From assembly GCA_032622095.1 (NCBI GenBank), contig CP136064.1, positions 258,087,863-258,151,862 of the forward strand: 64,000 nt of DNA, in the 5' to 3' direction. The position numbers were made by a program, and so were the translations under genes. The notes under the pieces are model-generated. The model did no database searches, had not been told where the DNA came from, and saw only the letters and a list, made by a program, of their open reading frames with translations. Source of the DNA: Siphonodentalium dalli (taxonomy: Eukaryota; Mollusca; Scaphopoda; Gadilida; Siphonodentaliidae). Below are positions 10,601 to 22,600 of the stretch, piece after piece. Position 1 is the first letter of the stretch. Each line of letters opens with the position of its first letter.

Positions 10601-13600
10601 AGTCACAGCCATGATGGAGATAGAAGGGTTACACCAATGAAAATAATAAGAGAAGTGAAAAGGATGACACTGTTTAGGAAGATAGTAGAGGGGTCGGTTC
10701 CTGCTATCCATACACATGACTTGTTAACACCAAGGAGGAAGGACAAACAAAAAATTACTGCTAAAAAATTCCCAGGATTTGAGACAACAAACATTATTGA
10801 GTCACATGAGTGTAGGCCTACCAACTCACTTTCTTATGAAACAACAAGGACAAATACAGCTCAATACAAGAAATTTCTCATTCTTTGCTAAAACAGTCAT
10901 CGATTGGAACCACCTGGAGGACACGGACAGCGCATGTGATATAACATCCACAATAACTTTTAACAGCACCTACAGCCAAAGCTTCTACACTGAACAACAT
11001 ACAGATACAGATATATAATAACAAAAATAGATTCAAATTAGCCATTTTCCTGTAAAACATATGACATGCAAGCGAGGTACAAAAAAATTATGATATCTGA
11101 GTACGAACATTGGAGTGTTATCCTATCATATTGCGATTATTGCGATAATTGCCAACCGTAAACATTGACTTGACAATGCTGGCCATAGGTGCACTGGGAT
11201 CGAGTAGATCCACCACTCAGTTTGTCCATCTGTATCTGTAGATTTTTCAGTGCAGAAACCAATTCTGGTTATAGGAGCACTGGTCCATGATTTTTTTGCT
11301 GAATCCGTGACTTCTTCGCCACGGTACCAAGGCAAAAAAAAATAATACCTGTGTTTAGGGTTATTCAACTTACTGGGACTAAAATAATTAGGGTAGGTAG
11401 GTAGGGAATTTTTTTTTTTCAGCTTTATTTATTCTGAATTCCATTGGGTCATTGACAATTCAATCTAGAAAGCTTCAAAATTCAGATTAATTTGAAAGGT
11501 TCAATACTAATATTTATTGTTATGTTGAATTAGTCAGAGCAATGGAGCACTAGACTAATAAAACTTCTAAACGTTTTTTATAGAAGAGGTTTGAAAATGG
11601 GTACAAGACCTTTCAATGCCTTCCCACTGAATTTTTGTTTTTTTTATCTGTCTACAGTCCACAGGGGAAGCTACCATACATGTATATTTCACCTCACCCA
11701 GAAATGGCGTCTTCTGATTGGTCGAGAGCTGTGTCCTATATGGTGTAGTGTTGTTCTATATTTAGCACACTAAGTGCTATATTATATAGTATCGTACTAA
11801 ATTTAGCCCACAACTATACCAAACTCATATGCAAAAATCAACGAACAGAGGCAACAATCCTGAGAACAGATATATATACACAAATGTGTCCACCAATTTA
11901 CTAAGGTGTCGATTTTCGTGCTTTCATAAGAAAACCGAGTGCTTGTTTCAGTTTATTGAACTTGCTTTCAACACATTCTTGCGATGATTATTGTTCCCTT
12001 TAACTGTTTATCATTTATCGCTATAAAGTTGATAATCATTTGTTCTCAGAGTTGTACTTGATTTCTATTGACGTCTTATGAAGGGAATTTAACAGTCCAG
12101 CAGTTGGTGTTGGTAGGAAACGGTTATATACATGAAGTATGCATTCTACAAGTTCAAATTGTTTCTGTGAAATATATTAAATAGAGCATGTCTTGTCGTA
12201 CTCAGTGGGTTGGGTATAGTTCACTCCGCTTCGCGCCACCTCACTGGGCACTATACTCACGTAGTCAACTCTAAGCCATGCTCTATTTATTAAATATGGC
12301 CTGTGGGAAAGGACCCCTTAAAGGCACCCACTGGTTTCTTTGATTTAGAAATGAAATATTCCAGAATTTCTATTTGCAGGACAAACTAGCATACATTCCT
12401 GATAAACAGAACGCATGGGCACCCAGGGCTCCACCAGAGTTTATAAGAAATATTTGGGGTAAGTATAAATGTATAACAATAATAAATCAATTCAATGAAT
12501 TGTCAGCTGTTAACAAACTAAATTAGAGCCAGGATTTAAAGTCCATTCATCATAGTTCATGGTGGTTTTATACAAGCCTGAGTTTAGTGTGTGTTATTTG
12601 CAGAATGAGGTCCCCAGAGGGTGAATTTATTGACTCTATCCCGAATAGTGGGCTAGCATCACCAAATTCACCCTCTGGGGACCTCATTATGCTCAGGCCT
12701 CATCTGCTATGGGAGACATAAACTCAGATTGAAGTTCCCAAATGGTGGATATTGTGATGTAAACACATTGGGAACCTCGATTATGCGATGTGTCGTCTGC
12801 CAATTTGGGGATATGGAGAAACTAAACTAAAAAAGAAATAGAATCTTTGTGAAGAAGTTTCTATAGTAATTTGATAATAAAGAAACTTTCTAATGAAGAT
12901 GAGGCCTAAGCAGAATGAGGTCGCCAGAGGGTGAATTTAGTGATGCTAACAGACAGATAGTTAGTCACAGACACGCTATATAAATCAGGCTTGTTTTTAT
13001 ACAATATTTTCTCATTATTTGAATTTGATCTATGAATCCAATTATTCCAATTATTTCAACAATATAAGCTGTCTCCAATGTTTAACCCCCAATCATCAAC
13101 ATGTTGGTGAATACAGTGTATAAAGAAACAACCAACTCTTTCACAAAGCATTTTGTCTTTATTTGGAATAATCCAGTTGTAAGATGAAGTAGGGACATAG
13201 TCACATACATGTAGGCACATTTTCAGTCAAACCATACACATCATGTTGTTTTATTGAACTTGTCATTCCCTTTCCCACAAATCAGATTAAATTTTCAAAC
13301 ATGAGGCAAAAAAAAAAAGATGCTATGTTTCCATACATCGACCGACCCTAACAATAACCCGCCGACCCTAATCTTTTTATTGATATATTTTTTTTTTTAT
13401 TGATGGTCATTAGTGTTCAAAACAAATGGTTTCTAACATATCCCTGTGAAAAGTGACCATGAAGTGACTGCTGTCTCAAATGCCCCCAGGTGTGTGATGG
13501 GTTGTTGACTGATGGGCATGCATTTTTCAATTTTAATTTCCTGAGAGTGGATCTCATGCCTGCTTGATGCCTTGTTTGGGTCTTATGGAACATAGGAACA

Positions 13601-16600
13601 CTATCAACAGACATGGTGGGTGTTTATCTGTATATATACATGTACATGTATAGAGGTTATCACCACATGTTAGGTGTACATGTATAGCTACTGTTTCCAA
13701 AAACCAGGCATGCTAGGTTGGTTGCACTCATGACTACCTCAAGACAATGGGATGTAGTCGTCACAATACAAGTACGGTATAATGGCGGTATTATGTGTAA
13801 AATTCTTATAAAAAGTTAGCGACATGAATTTCGTACCAAGTTTATAGCTAAATTTATGAAAATATGGAATGTGAATAATAAAAAACATACTTTATAAGCA
13901 TGAAGTAAGTTTGATCTTTTATCAATCTTAATGTATATTTCCACCGTGTTGATCAAGTAATACTTTCCCCTCAACCCGAGTTGGCATTTTATGTCATTTC
14001 GGTTGAGGTAGTTCAATATTTCTGAAGCTGGATAGAAAATATATTTCCCTACCTACCTACCCTAATTTTTTCGCTCCGTTATCGGAAACATACAATCTTT
14101 TTTTTTTGGCCTGACCAATGTCATTTAATTCTTTTAATAAATACTACGATTCTCACATATATATACTACACCAGGCAAGCACTCAATATTTTGAATTTTT
14201 TTTATGTCATCTTCAGAAAGCCTCGTCATCCTAGAAATCTGAATGGGAATAGAGACGTATATCATAAGATTATTGTCAACTTTTTAAAGAGACTGTTGAC
14301 AACTGTTGAAATGATTAGTCGACTATCTAACGTTGATGCCAATTGCTCGCACTGTCGACTATGTATTTTGCTGTCGACTAGTCGGAACATTGTATATGCT
14401 TCCCACACTAAGAGTTAAAAGGCTATAATGTAGCTACATGGCACGTTGATACCGGTAAAACACTTGCTGCAGATGTGAGGGTGTTAAAAACCCAAAATGT
14501 AGCACATAAGTTGTGCACCAACCGCTTCGCGGGTCACACATTGTGCCTCATCCATCACAGTGCCGTATTCCCTAATGGGCCGTAATGGCACACACACCCA
14601 CTGCATTCATTTCTTAAATGAACATTCACTGCATTTGATCTTTGACCTACATCTAAACCTATATGTTTTAATGTCCTTGAAGGTTCCAGTGCTGGCGCTG
14701 GGAGTGGTGACTTTCATGTGTATAGAGGTGTTCGAAGACGAGAATATGCAAGACAAAAGTTCAACAATGAAAAGAATGAGAAAGTTTGTATAAATTAACA
14801 TTATATTAAATATTTCGCTGTTCTTTAAAGATGTCCTACATGTACAGTAATGTTCTCGCCGAGAGCTTTCCGATGAATGGCAACAAGCCATATTTCCGAC
14901 TAAATCCTGAAAAGTTACCCATAATTCTGCTGTTGTTAAGGAGTCGATTAATTAGAGCGTTACTGTATCTTTGCTATACCAGAAATTAATGAGAATTATG
15001 AGATTAAGCCTATGAGACCAAACCATGTAATAGTTAGACTAAATCTTCTTTGTCCGCAACAGCTTGGGATATCGGTTGGGTATAACTTGGGATGATGCTG
15101 TTTTTGGACCGAGTCCCACCCCGTTACTCTTCTATAATGGACATTCATTCACATAAACCACTGACTGTGATTAATTATCTGTCATGTCCTTAATCAAAAT
15201 GATATATCATTTACCATGATAGAAAAAGTAATAGTGATTGTTCACATGCATTTTTTGATACAGGGGAAAATCAAAATTCGCTGGAAAACAGTGCTTTGTT
15301 TAAGTTAAAAATCTCCTTGCTTTGACATTTAATGGACCTCTGATATATGCACTTTTGATATCATCATTCTTGGGAAAGGCTGTTCTCTATGTTCGTATAC
15401 AAAGCTTCCATTTTACATAATCTGAAGACATACAAGCTAGATAACTCCCACCCATGATTCTGGGCGTACAGTCCGTCACAGAAGAGTAACGGGATGGGAC
15501 TCGGTCCAAAAACAGCATCATCCCAACCGATATCCCAAGCTGTTGTGGAAAACAGCATACCTTATAGTAGCAGTGCCACTTATAATTGTAATAGTGTGCA
15601 ATGAGATTAAACCTATGATAACAAGCCTTGTAATAGTGTGTATTGAGATTAAAGTGATATGAAACCCTCTGGTAGGGTTGTAAAATATAAATGGAGAATA
15701 ATCTTGCTCAAAGTATTTATTTTACAAAATTGACAACACACACCGTCATTCTTATATATTAATTAAATATATTATTAAATGCAGTAACCTCATTCTGGAA
15801 ATGACACATGCACTATTTCAAGGCTTGACTATTATTTAAATACTACAAAAACAATTTCTGAAGCAATAATTTCTGTTTATCTAAAATTTTGATTTCTGGG
15901 AACAAGACAAAAAACTAGTAATTCTTTATATTTCTAATTTTTCGCTTCAGTATTGTACGTGATTGTTAACTGTCACATCAAAAGTTTGTTTACTTTTTAA
16001 CCCAAACAATGCTGGGTAACCCCGCTAGTGATTTAATAGTGAAAAATATTTTATTTGAGTCAAGAAACCAACTCTTCAATGCTCAGGGCTAATAGATTTC
16101 AATTTTTGAAATCTATGTATTTTATCCAACTCCAATATTTTCCACTGGCTTCTAGAAATATATGGACATACATGTGCAGATGCTGTCACAAGAGTTTGAA
16201 AGGTTGTGCCATGATGTGGTGGCCTTGCATGGTAAATTATTTTCAGAATATAAGACAATGAAAGGTGTCACCAGCAACAAAAATTAAGATATCTTTTATT
16301 AGTTGGCATGTGGATAATACACATACTTATTTTCGAATCGGTAATCATGTTTTATTCATATAAATAGACATGATATATAACACCATGCTATTGCACATGG
16401 AAATAGATCTTTGTTTACAATTGTGATGACTCATGTTGGGTAATTCCAGTTTGAACTAGGCATCACCATATATGGAATTTGTAATCCACACTCGCTCTCT
16501 GTCCAAACTACCACAACATTTTATTAGATAGCTTTTTCGGCAAATACAAATATATGATACCGTGGTGGCTATTGCTGTGAGTATTTATTGAAATAATGTG

Positions 16601-19600
16601 TCTCTCATTTGTAGAATGAGGTCCACAGAGGGTGATTTTAGTGATGCTACCCCAAATAGCGGGCTAGCATCACCAAATTCACCCTCTGGGAACCTCATTC
16701 TGCTGAGATGTAAGCAGAATGAGGTCCCCAGAGGGTGAATTTGGTGATGCTAACCCGCTATGCGGGGTAGCATCACTAAATTCACCCTCTGGGGACCTCA
16801 TTCTGCAAATGACAGACACACTATTTCAAGGCTTGGTTGTGAGTATTTATTGGTATTAAATTACATTAAATCGGCTTTTGATGAAATTCAGTTGTTGTTG
16901 TTGTAACTGGATGATATGGGGATCCTCTAATCGAACAGTGTATCTTTAACATTGTGTCATACTAAAATGATGTTGGTTTTCTCAGGATGGGAAAGACGGC
17001 GAGTATCTAAAAAAGATGGAAGTTAACAAGACAGCAGCAGATGAGAGGACAAATAAAAAGCGAGCAAAAAGGTGACATTACTGATTACAGAACATTATTT
17101 ATCTAGCATTATTAACTTGATGGATGAAAGAGTCATTTCAGATACATGACAGTAAAAATAATGATCATCGAGGCAAATGCAAAATTTGGCCACTTTTTGA
17201 TACCACTATCCTGAGCACGCCGCTGGAGTGTTATCGACCATCTTGGCTCATATGTTCACCTCATTATTCTTAACAAAACAACATAGGAAACACCAACATA
17301 CATTTATTCGTTTTGAAGGAGATCTGGTTTCAAGACACTGTAGCCCAAAATTCAATGTTAAAGGTCACATACATGTAACTCTGGTATTTATCACCCGATT
17401 TAACCCTTTACCCAACAAACCGGTCAAAACCGGCCAAATAAAGCTTCAACAGCCTAAAATATCTTCGGTCTGTCTCAATAGAACCATACAAATATGGATA
17501 TCATTGGAACCGGCTCCTTGACCACATTGTGATAGTTACAGTTATGCCCTGTGCCATTGCATTCTCTTATATATGCGAGTCGACCATAGGTCGCCTCGCA
17601 TATATAAGAGAATGCATTGGCCTAAAATAACAATTTTATAATTTTTAATGTGTTAAGCCAATGCATTCTCTTATATATGCGAGGCGACCTATGGTCGATT
17701 CGCATATATAAGAGAATGCATTGGCACAGGGCCCTTCTGTTGGGTAAAGGGTTAAGAAATTTTTTGGAATCTATAATTGCTGTCTCATAGAGACATTATA
17801 TTCTGAGTTTGGTGATCACTGAAGGAAAAAACAGATTTGACACCCCTCCCCTTACCACGTCCCCGAAGTTACATCAACCAAACTTGCCCCATATGGTCTC
17901 CTCAGTATTCTTAACAAAAAATCATATGAAACACCGACATACATTTATTAGTTTTGCAGGAGATGCAGCTTCAAGACACTCTAGCCCAAAATTCAAACAT
18001 TAAAGGATTTATTCGGTCTAGAAACTACAAAACGCAATCGGAAAGCCCTCCCTGTTGTGATTAAAATGATCCAAGTCCCATTCCGATCGCATAATAAATA
18101 ACCCGTAAAATAAATAAATAATACCACCACCGGTATTCAGAGATTTCCGTGACTAAACTACGAGTGACGTACTTGTGGGGAGCAAATTAAAAACACAGAT
18201 TCGGAGCCGGAGTTTATTATGCAGACTACGATGACGTAATCGTAAGTCAGCCGATACTAAAATGCGGAGTCGTATGTGCGCGTGTGGTGTATAGATCACG
18301 TTACGCTTTGGCCGTTTATCGGGAATAGAAGACAATAACTCTGTGAATACAGTAATTAATAGCGCCTAGAATGGTTGTTGTTTTTGTAGCCATTAATAAC
18401 ATGCCGGCACGTGTCTGTTTTGGTGAATAGATGGCAGTAATTAGTGCTTTGATTGTCTCGCGTATTCACTCGGTGATTTGTAATCACTCAGCGACTATTC
18501 ATCAGTGTCATTCGCGAACTTGTTTGCACTCTAAAATGCCACAAAGTGAATAGAAAGAACATTATCTCTGTGGTCATACTTATATAAGAAGCGCCCAAAT
18601 TTATATAAACACTGGGCTGAATAATGTTAACTCTATTTAGGCGCTTTTGTTTTGTGTTTGTTTGTTTGTTGTTTTACTTTCGATATAAATATCCCGAGTA
18701 TCTGTCATCGCCACATATTCCAAGATGCCTAGTAGATGTAGTGTGTTCAGTTGTGGGCGGGCTAGCGATCCATTATTTAGTACCTCCAAAAAGACAACAC
18801 AGTGTGTAATTTAGAACGCTCTTGGGAGACGGAAGCATGGACGCTCTTTATATTTAATTGTCACAATACCACATACAAAATCACCCATGACATATCGAAA
18901 TAAAGCACGTTCATAATTGAGAATGCTCTTTATTGACTACACCGCGACGAAAACATGGACGCTCTTTATTAGAGGCAATCATTGGAGTTTTGCTATGCTA
19001 ACAATTCAAAACAATCCTCTCTAGAAAGTCAATATGTGCCATCAAAACGTAAAATAAAACGAACAACAAACACAAACTGAAAAACAATGCCAGGCTAGCC
19101 TTCAATTAAAACAAATGTCATTATGCCGAACTGCAGCCTAACTAATAATTTTTGTAGTTTCAACAGTCTGTTGTGTATTCGAGTGAATTATTTTGTTTAC
19201 TCACTTATCGATCTTGACTGGAAGGATTTTAGCAAGCTGTTCACAGTCGCGCACTTCTCCACACAAAATGTTTCGTGTGAAGAAACAGACAGGAACATTA
19301 TTATGACGAATATAAGCCATCATGATACATGTAATGTACAATAACCACCACCTTTTTAATAACACCCCATTTGTATTTAAAATTGTACGCATATAGCGCA
19401 CAATGGGATGACACTAGTGTGTAAACTATCCTCCGAAATTGGTACCATACAACGAAGAATGATGTACCGGCATATGGCCTAACTTGTATTCTTTCAGAAA
19501 CAGTTAAATTTGTTTCGCACGATATTCCGCTCGCTCATTGCATTTCTGCATAAATTAATCTCATTTCAAACAACTTTTATCGCCTCAAAGTGCATTGTAG

Positions 19601-22600
19601 CCATCATTATTCGTTATATAATCCAACATTCTAGCAAATCCAGTTCATAATTCAGCACATTCAAACAGTTTTATTCCGTAATCGCTATTTATCGTAAAGG
19701 CTTAGGTAATTAACCAGCGTAATTTATCAACTCGTTACGCGATTGGCGGAATTATTTCAAGCTCCACCCACCGCTGTCATCGGTAAGCGTCGACGCAGAT
19801 AATCGGTCATGTGACCGCGTTGTGGTCACGTGATCGCACTCACGTGACTGATTTCGGATATTTCCGCGATTTTTTTAATATCATAATAATAAAAATACTA
19901 TCTGCTCGATTTTGAATTTTCTTGGCGAAATGGGTCTGTTAGACATATATTATTAGTATTATGACGATAAAAAAATTATTTTTTTGACAGACTAATTCCT
20001 TTAAGGTCACATAACTCTAATATTTATCTACATATTTAAGAAATGTTTGCTGAGTTTGTTGCTAATCGATGTGTGTTGTCTGCTTATTTTTCTGAACACC
20101 CCTTCAGATGAATAATAGACCACATTCCAATGTATCCTTACATAACTGTTTAATGAGTTGTTGAAACCACAATACCACCAGTGGTGAAAATTTGGTTCTC
20201 TTGGTCACTATGGGTGTATTTTTCGCCTGTTGTGTTCTTAAACCAACTAATTATGTTTCTGCGGCCCGAGCATTGACCAAATTTTTGCATTTATTATACT
20301 GTAGAGTGTACCTTTTATTTGCTGTTTGCAGGATGAAAAAGAAAATAAAGCAGAAAGCTAAGAAAATGAAGAAGGGTGATAACACTGGTAAGACCATTTC
20401 ACTATTGTATTTTGAAATTCAGCCTTTTCACGCTGGTCATCCTATAATCACCGCTGCTGGCAGTAAACCCTGATGCGGTCGTCAGTAAACTGCACATCGG
20501 GCCATAACAGTTAGACTTTTCCATACCAGGGTTAATCTAATTAGTCAAAAGTAGTCCATTTAGAAGTTATAATAACCAATGGAAGGCATATGTTATAGTC
20601 AATGCCTATTTATAGTGTGACAGTAGTTCAGAGAAAGTTTCATGTAGCAAAAGTTTCACTGCAGACACTTCTCGAGAATGTTTTAAAAACATTGAGCAGT
20701 CTATATGGGATTCTCAATCCGTGGTGTGTTTTGATACTAAAAACCCCAAATCTCTATCCAGTAACTCGAATAAAGACATCTTTCCAAACATACTGCACAT
20801 CGATAAAGTAAACATAATGCGTGCAGGAGTAAACTTCGACACAGGCAAAAATCATGCATGCAATGGGGTTTACTCCAACACCGTGGAGTGTCTCATGCAA
20901 TTGTCAATATTTTCCTACTTAAATGCAGCAAATTCCAATGGATCCGCAGTTGTGTCCGAAGAAAAACAATTATTAACAAAATTTCCCTCAAAACAAACCT
21001 ACCTGTACTCTTCACTCGTGCCCGCAATGTGATTTTCTCAATATTTGCAGCAGCAGGTATTATAGGATGACCAGCATGTGTTTGTCCTCCGTCACATGAG
21101 ACACCAGTGTTTAAGAGTACATGCTCAAAACATGGGGGGTACCAGTACATGTAAAAGAGCGAGTGAAACATAAGGGATACAGTCTTAGTACTGACTGCTT
21201 CGATCAATCGTGATATTGTTCTATTATGCCATGTTTAAAGTCACCTTTTGTTGGATCCAGTGGCCTACAACTGAATTATTTTCTTGAATTGATGTGATGA
21301 TCCAATGGTAACCACCATACACATTTAGTATATCTGGCATGCCAATTTCAGGAGATCAATTTTAAGAATTCGGGGCATATGGCTCAAATTCGGGTGACTT
21401 TTCAGAACTAAACATTTTCTATTTTTAGAGCCAAATAATACCAGATGAATAACAGCATTATAAAACTTTAACATAATATATCACTTTAGTTAATTTAATT
21501 GTGTGGATTCTCTTGCTTAAACTGATTGTTTATTTCCTCCATGCTCAATTTGAATTCGGGAGAAACTGTTTCCCGATTGGGAGATTTATGGCTGAAATTC
21601 AGGAGACTCCCATCCAGAAATAAGGCCAGAGGGTCCGTTGGTGGGGTGTCCCTCTTGAAATTTCCATGTGCACACCCCCCCAGACCAGACCAAAGTCCTA
21701 TGTTCATGGAAATACCATTTGCGCCCCCCCCTCCCATTGAGTTGAAACTTTCTAATTGTTGGAAATTTCCAACCTGACAGTCCCCTAAAGTTGGAAGTTG
21801 GAAAATTTCCAACTGATGGCCATTTCAGACCAAAGTTTGACCAAAAGTAGAAAAATATGATACTGTGTGTCTAAAAAATAACAAATTTCTCACTAACTAC
21901 TTGATGGAAAATCAAATAATGAGAACAATTTCAAGCTATATATGGTGTAATATTTCAAGCTATATATGGTGTAATATTTCAAGCTATATATGGTGTAATA
22001 TTTCAACCTATATATGGTGTAATATTTCAACCTATATATGGTGTAATATTTCAACCTATATATGGTGTAATATTTCAACCTATATATGGTGTAATATTTC
22101 AACCTATATATGGTGTAATATTTCAACCTATATATGGTGTAATATTTCAACCTATATATGGTGTAATATTTCAACCTATATATGGTGTAATATTTCAAAC
22201 CTATATATGGTGTAATATTTCAACCTATATATGGTGTAATATTTCAAACCTATATATGGTGTAATATTTCAACCTATATATGGTGTAATATTTCAACCTA
22301 TATATGGTGTAATATTTCAAACCTATATATGGTGTAATATTTCAAACCTATATATGGTGTAATATTTCAAACCTATATATGGTGTAATATTTCTGACTAA
22401 TGTTGTGTCAGGCATGGAAAGTCCAACTGTTGAAAACTTATAATATTCTGTGAATTGTGAATATACGAGAACTTTTTTTTAGTGCATATGTTATATAACA
22501 TTTATAGTAAAGGTGTTTTAAAGACATATTATGGACTTATTTGGGTGCATAAAACTGATATGTTATTAATCAGGAATGTAGCATTGTACTAACATAGCCG

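Larger units (their letters stand above)
8124..11012 (+). pseudogene. Second non-LTR retrotransposon fragment, opposite strand, split by a DNA transposon
   Basis: On the + strand from 8134: ADNCLLYRQIRDQSD, ADQWWMRFNEKKCNIMS and ETPYLGLSF, then KVVKRANST at 8414. After an insertion (8420-10395) the frame resumes with LGFLKRNISKADIKHKKLAY, ILEYGAEIWDPYLQDINNI, KKAARFINNNYKDRG and, after frameshifts, KTVIDWNHLED. It is similar to, but clearly distinct from, the minus-strand copy next to it. It starts only at the FADD-equivalent motif (FADN changed), so it is 5'-truncated. The 3' end is again CAGATACAGATA (about 11000). Confidence 0.85.
4792..11157. mobile_element. MULE-type MITE with 9 bp target duplication, host of the intron-1 nest
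   Basis: The left end GGCGATTATCGCAATAC and the right end GTATTGCGATAATTGCC (here with slight changes) are inverted repeats. The flanks 4783-4791 and 11158-11166 are identical 9-mers, GTAAACATT, as expected for Mutator-like elements. The internal sequence matches the intact relative at 41549-41870. Everything between about 4992 and 11012 is later insertion, so the original element was only about 350 bp. Confidence 0.8.
4670..12379 (+). other. PRKRIP1: PRKRIP1 intron 1 (7.7 kb) with nested transposons
   Basis: Donor GTAAGT, acceptor TTTCTATTTGCAG. From 4792 to 11157 the intron is one composite transposon nest (listed separately). 11167-12379 holds AT-rich sequence without a recognised element, apart from the start of a GGGTAGGTAGGTAGGG repeat near 11388 and short inverted arms ATTAAATAGAGCATG / CATGCTCTATTTATTAAAT at 12174-12297. 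Confidence 0.85.

Noticed and set aside
4992-11012. Single retrotransposon insertion with a twin-priming 5' inversion
   Set aside because: Both opposed pieces contain their own C-terminus and CAGATA-type 3' tail and differ in sequence, so they are two insertions.
12174-12297. Inverted arms ATTAAATAGAGCATG / CATGCTCTATTTATTAAAT as a MITE
   Set aside because: Short arms, inner sequence does not pair, no target duplication, no second copy seen.
14560-14793. 77-residue open frame covering PRKRIP1 exon 3
   Set aside because: Not in the exon-3 frame, and without splice or family support. The SSAGAGSG frame is the real one.
16595-16846. CRISPR-like repeat pair
   Set aside because: Two long palindromes belonging to a dispersed MITE family in a eukaryotic intron; no regular short spacers.
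21865-22215. Open frames on both strands over the 24 bp repeat (NISTYIWC repeats)
   Set aside because: The unit length is a multiple of three and lacks stops in several frames; no start context, splice sites or family similarity.
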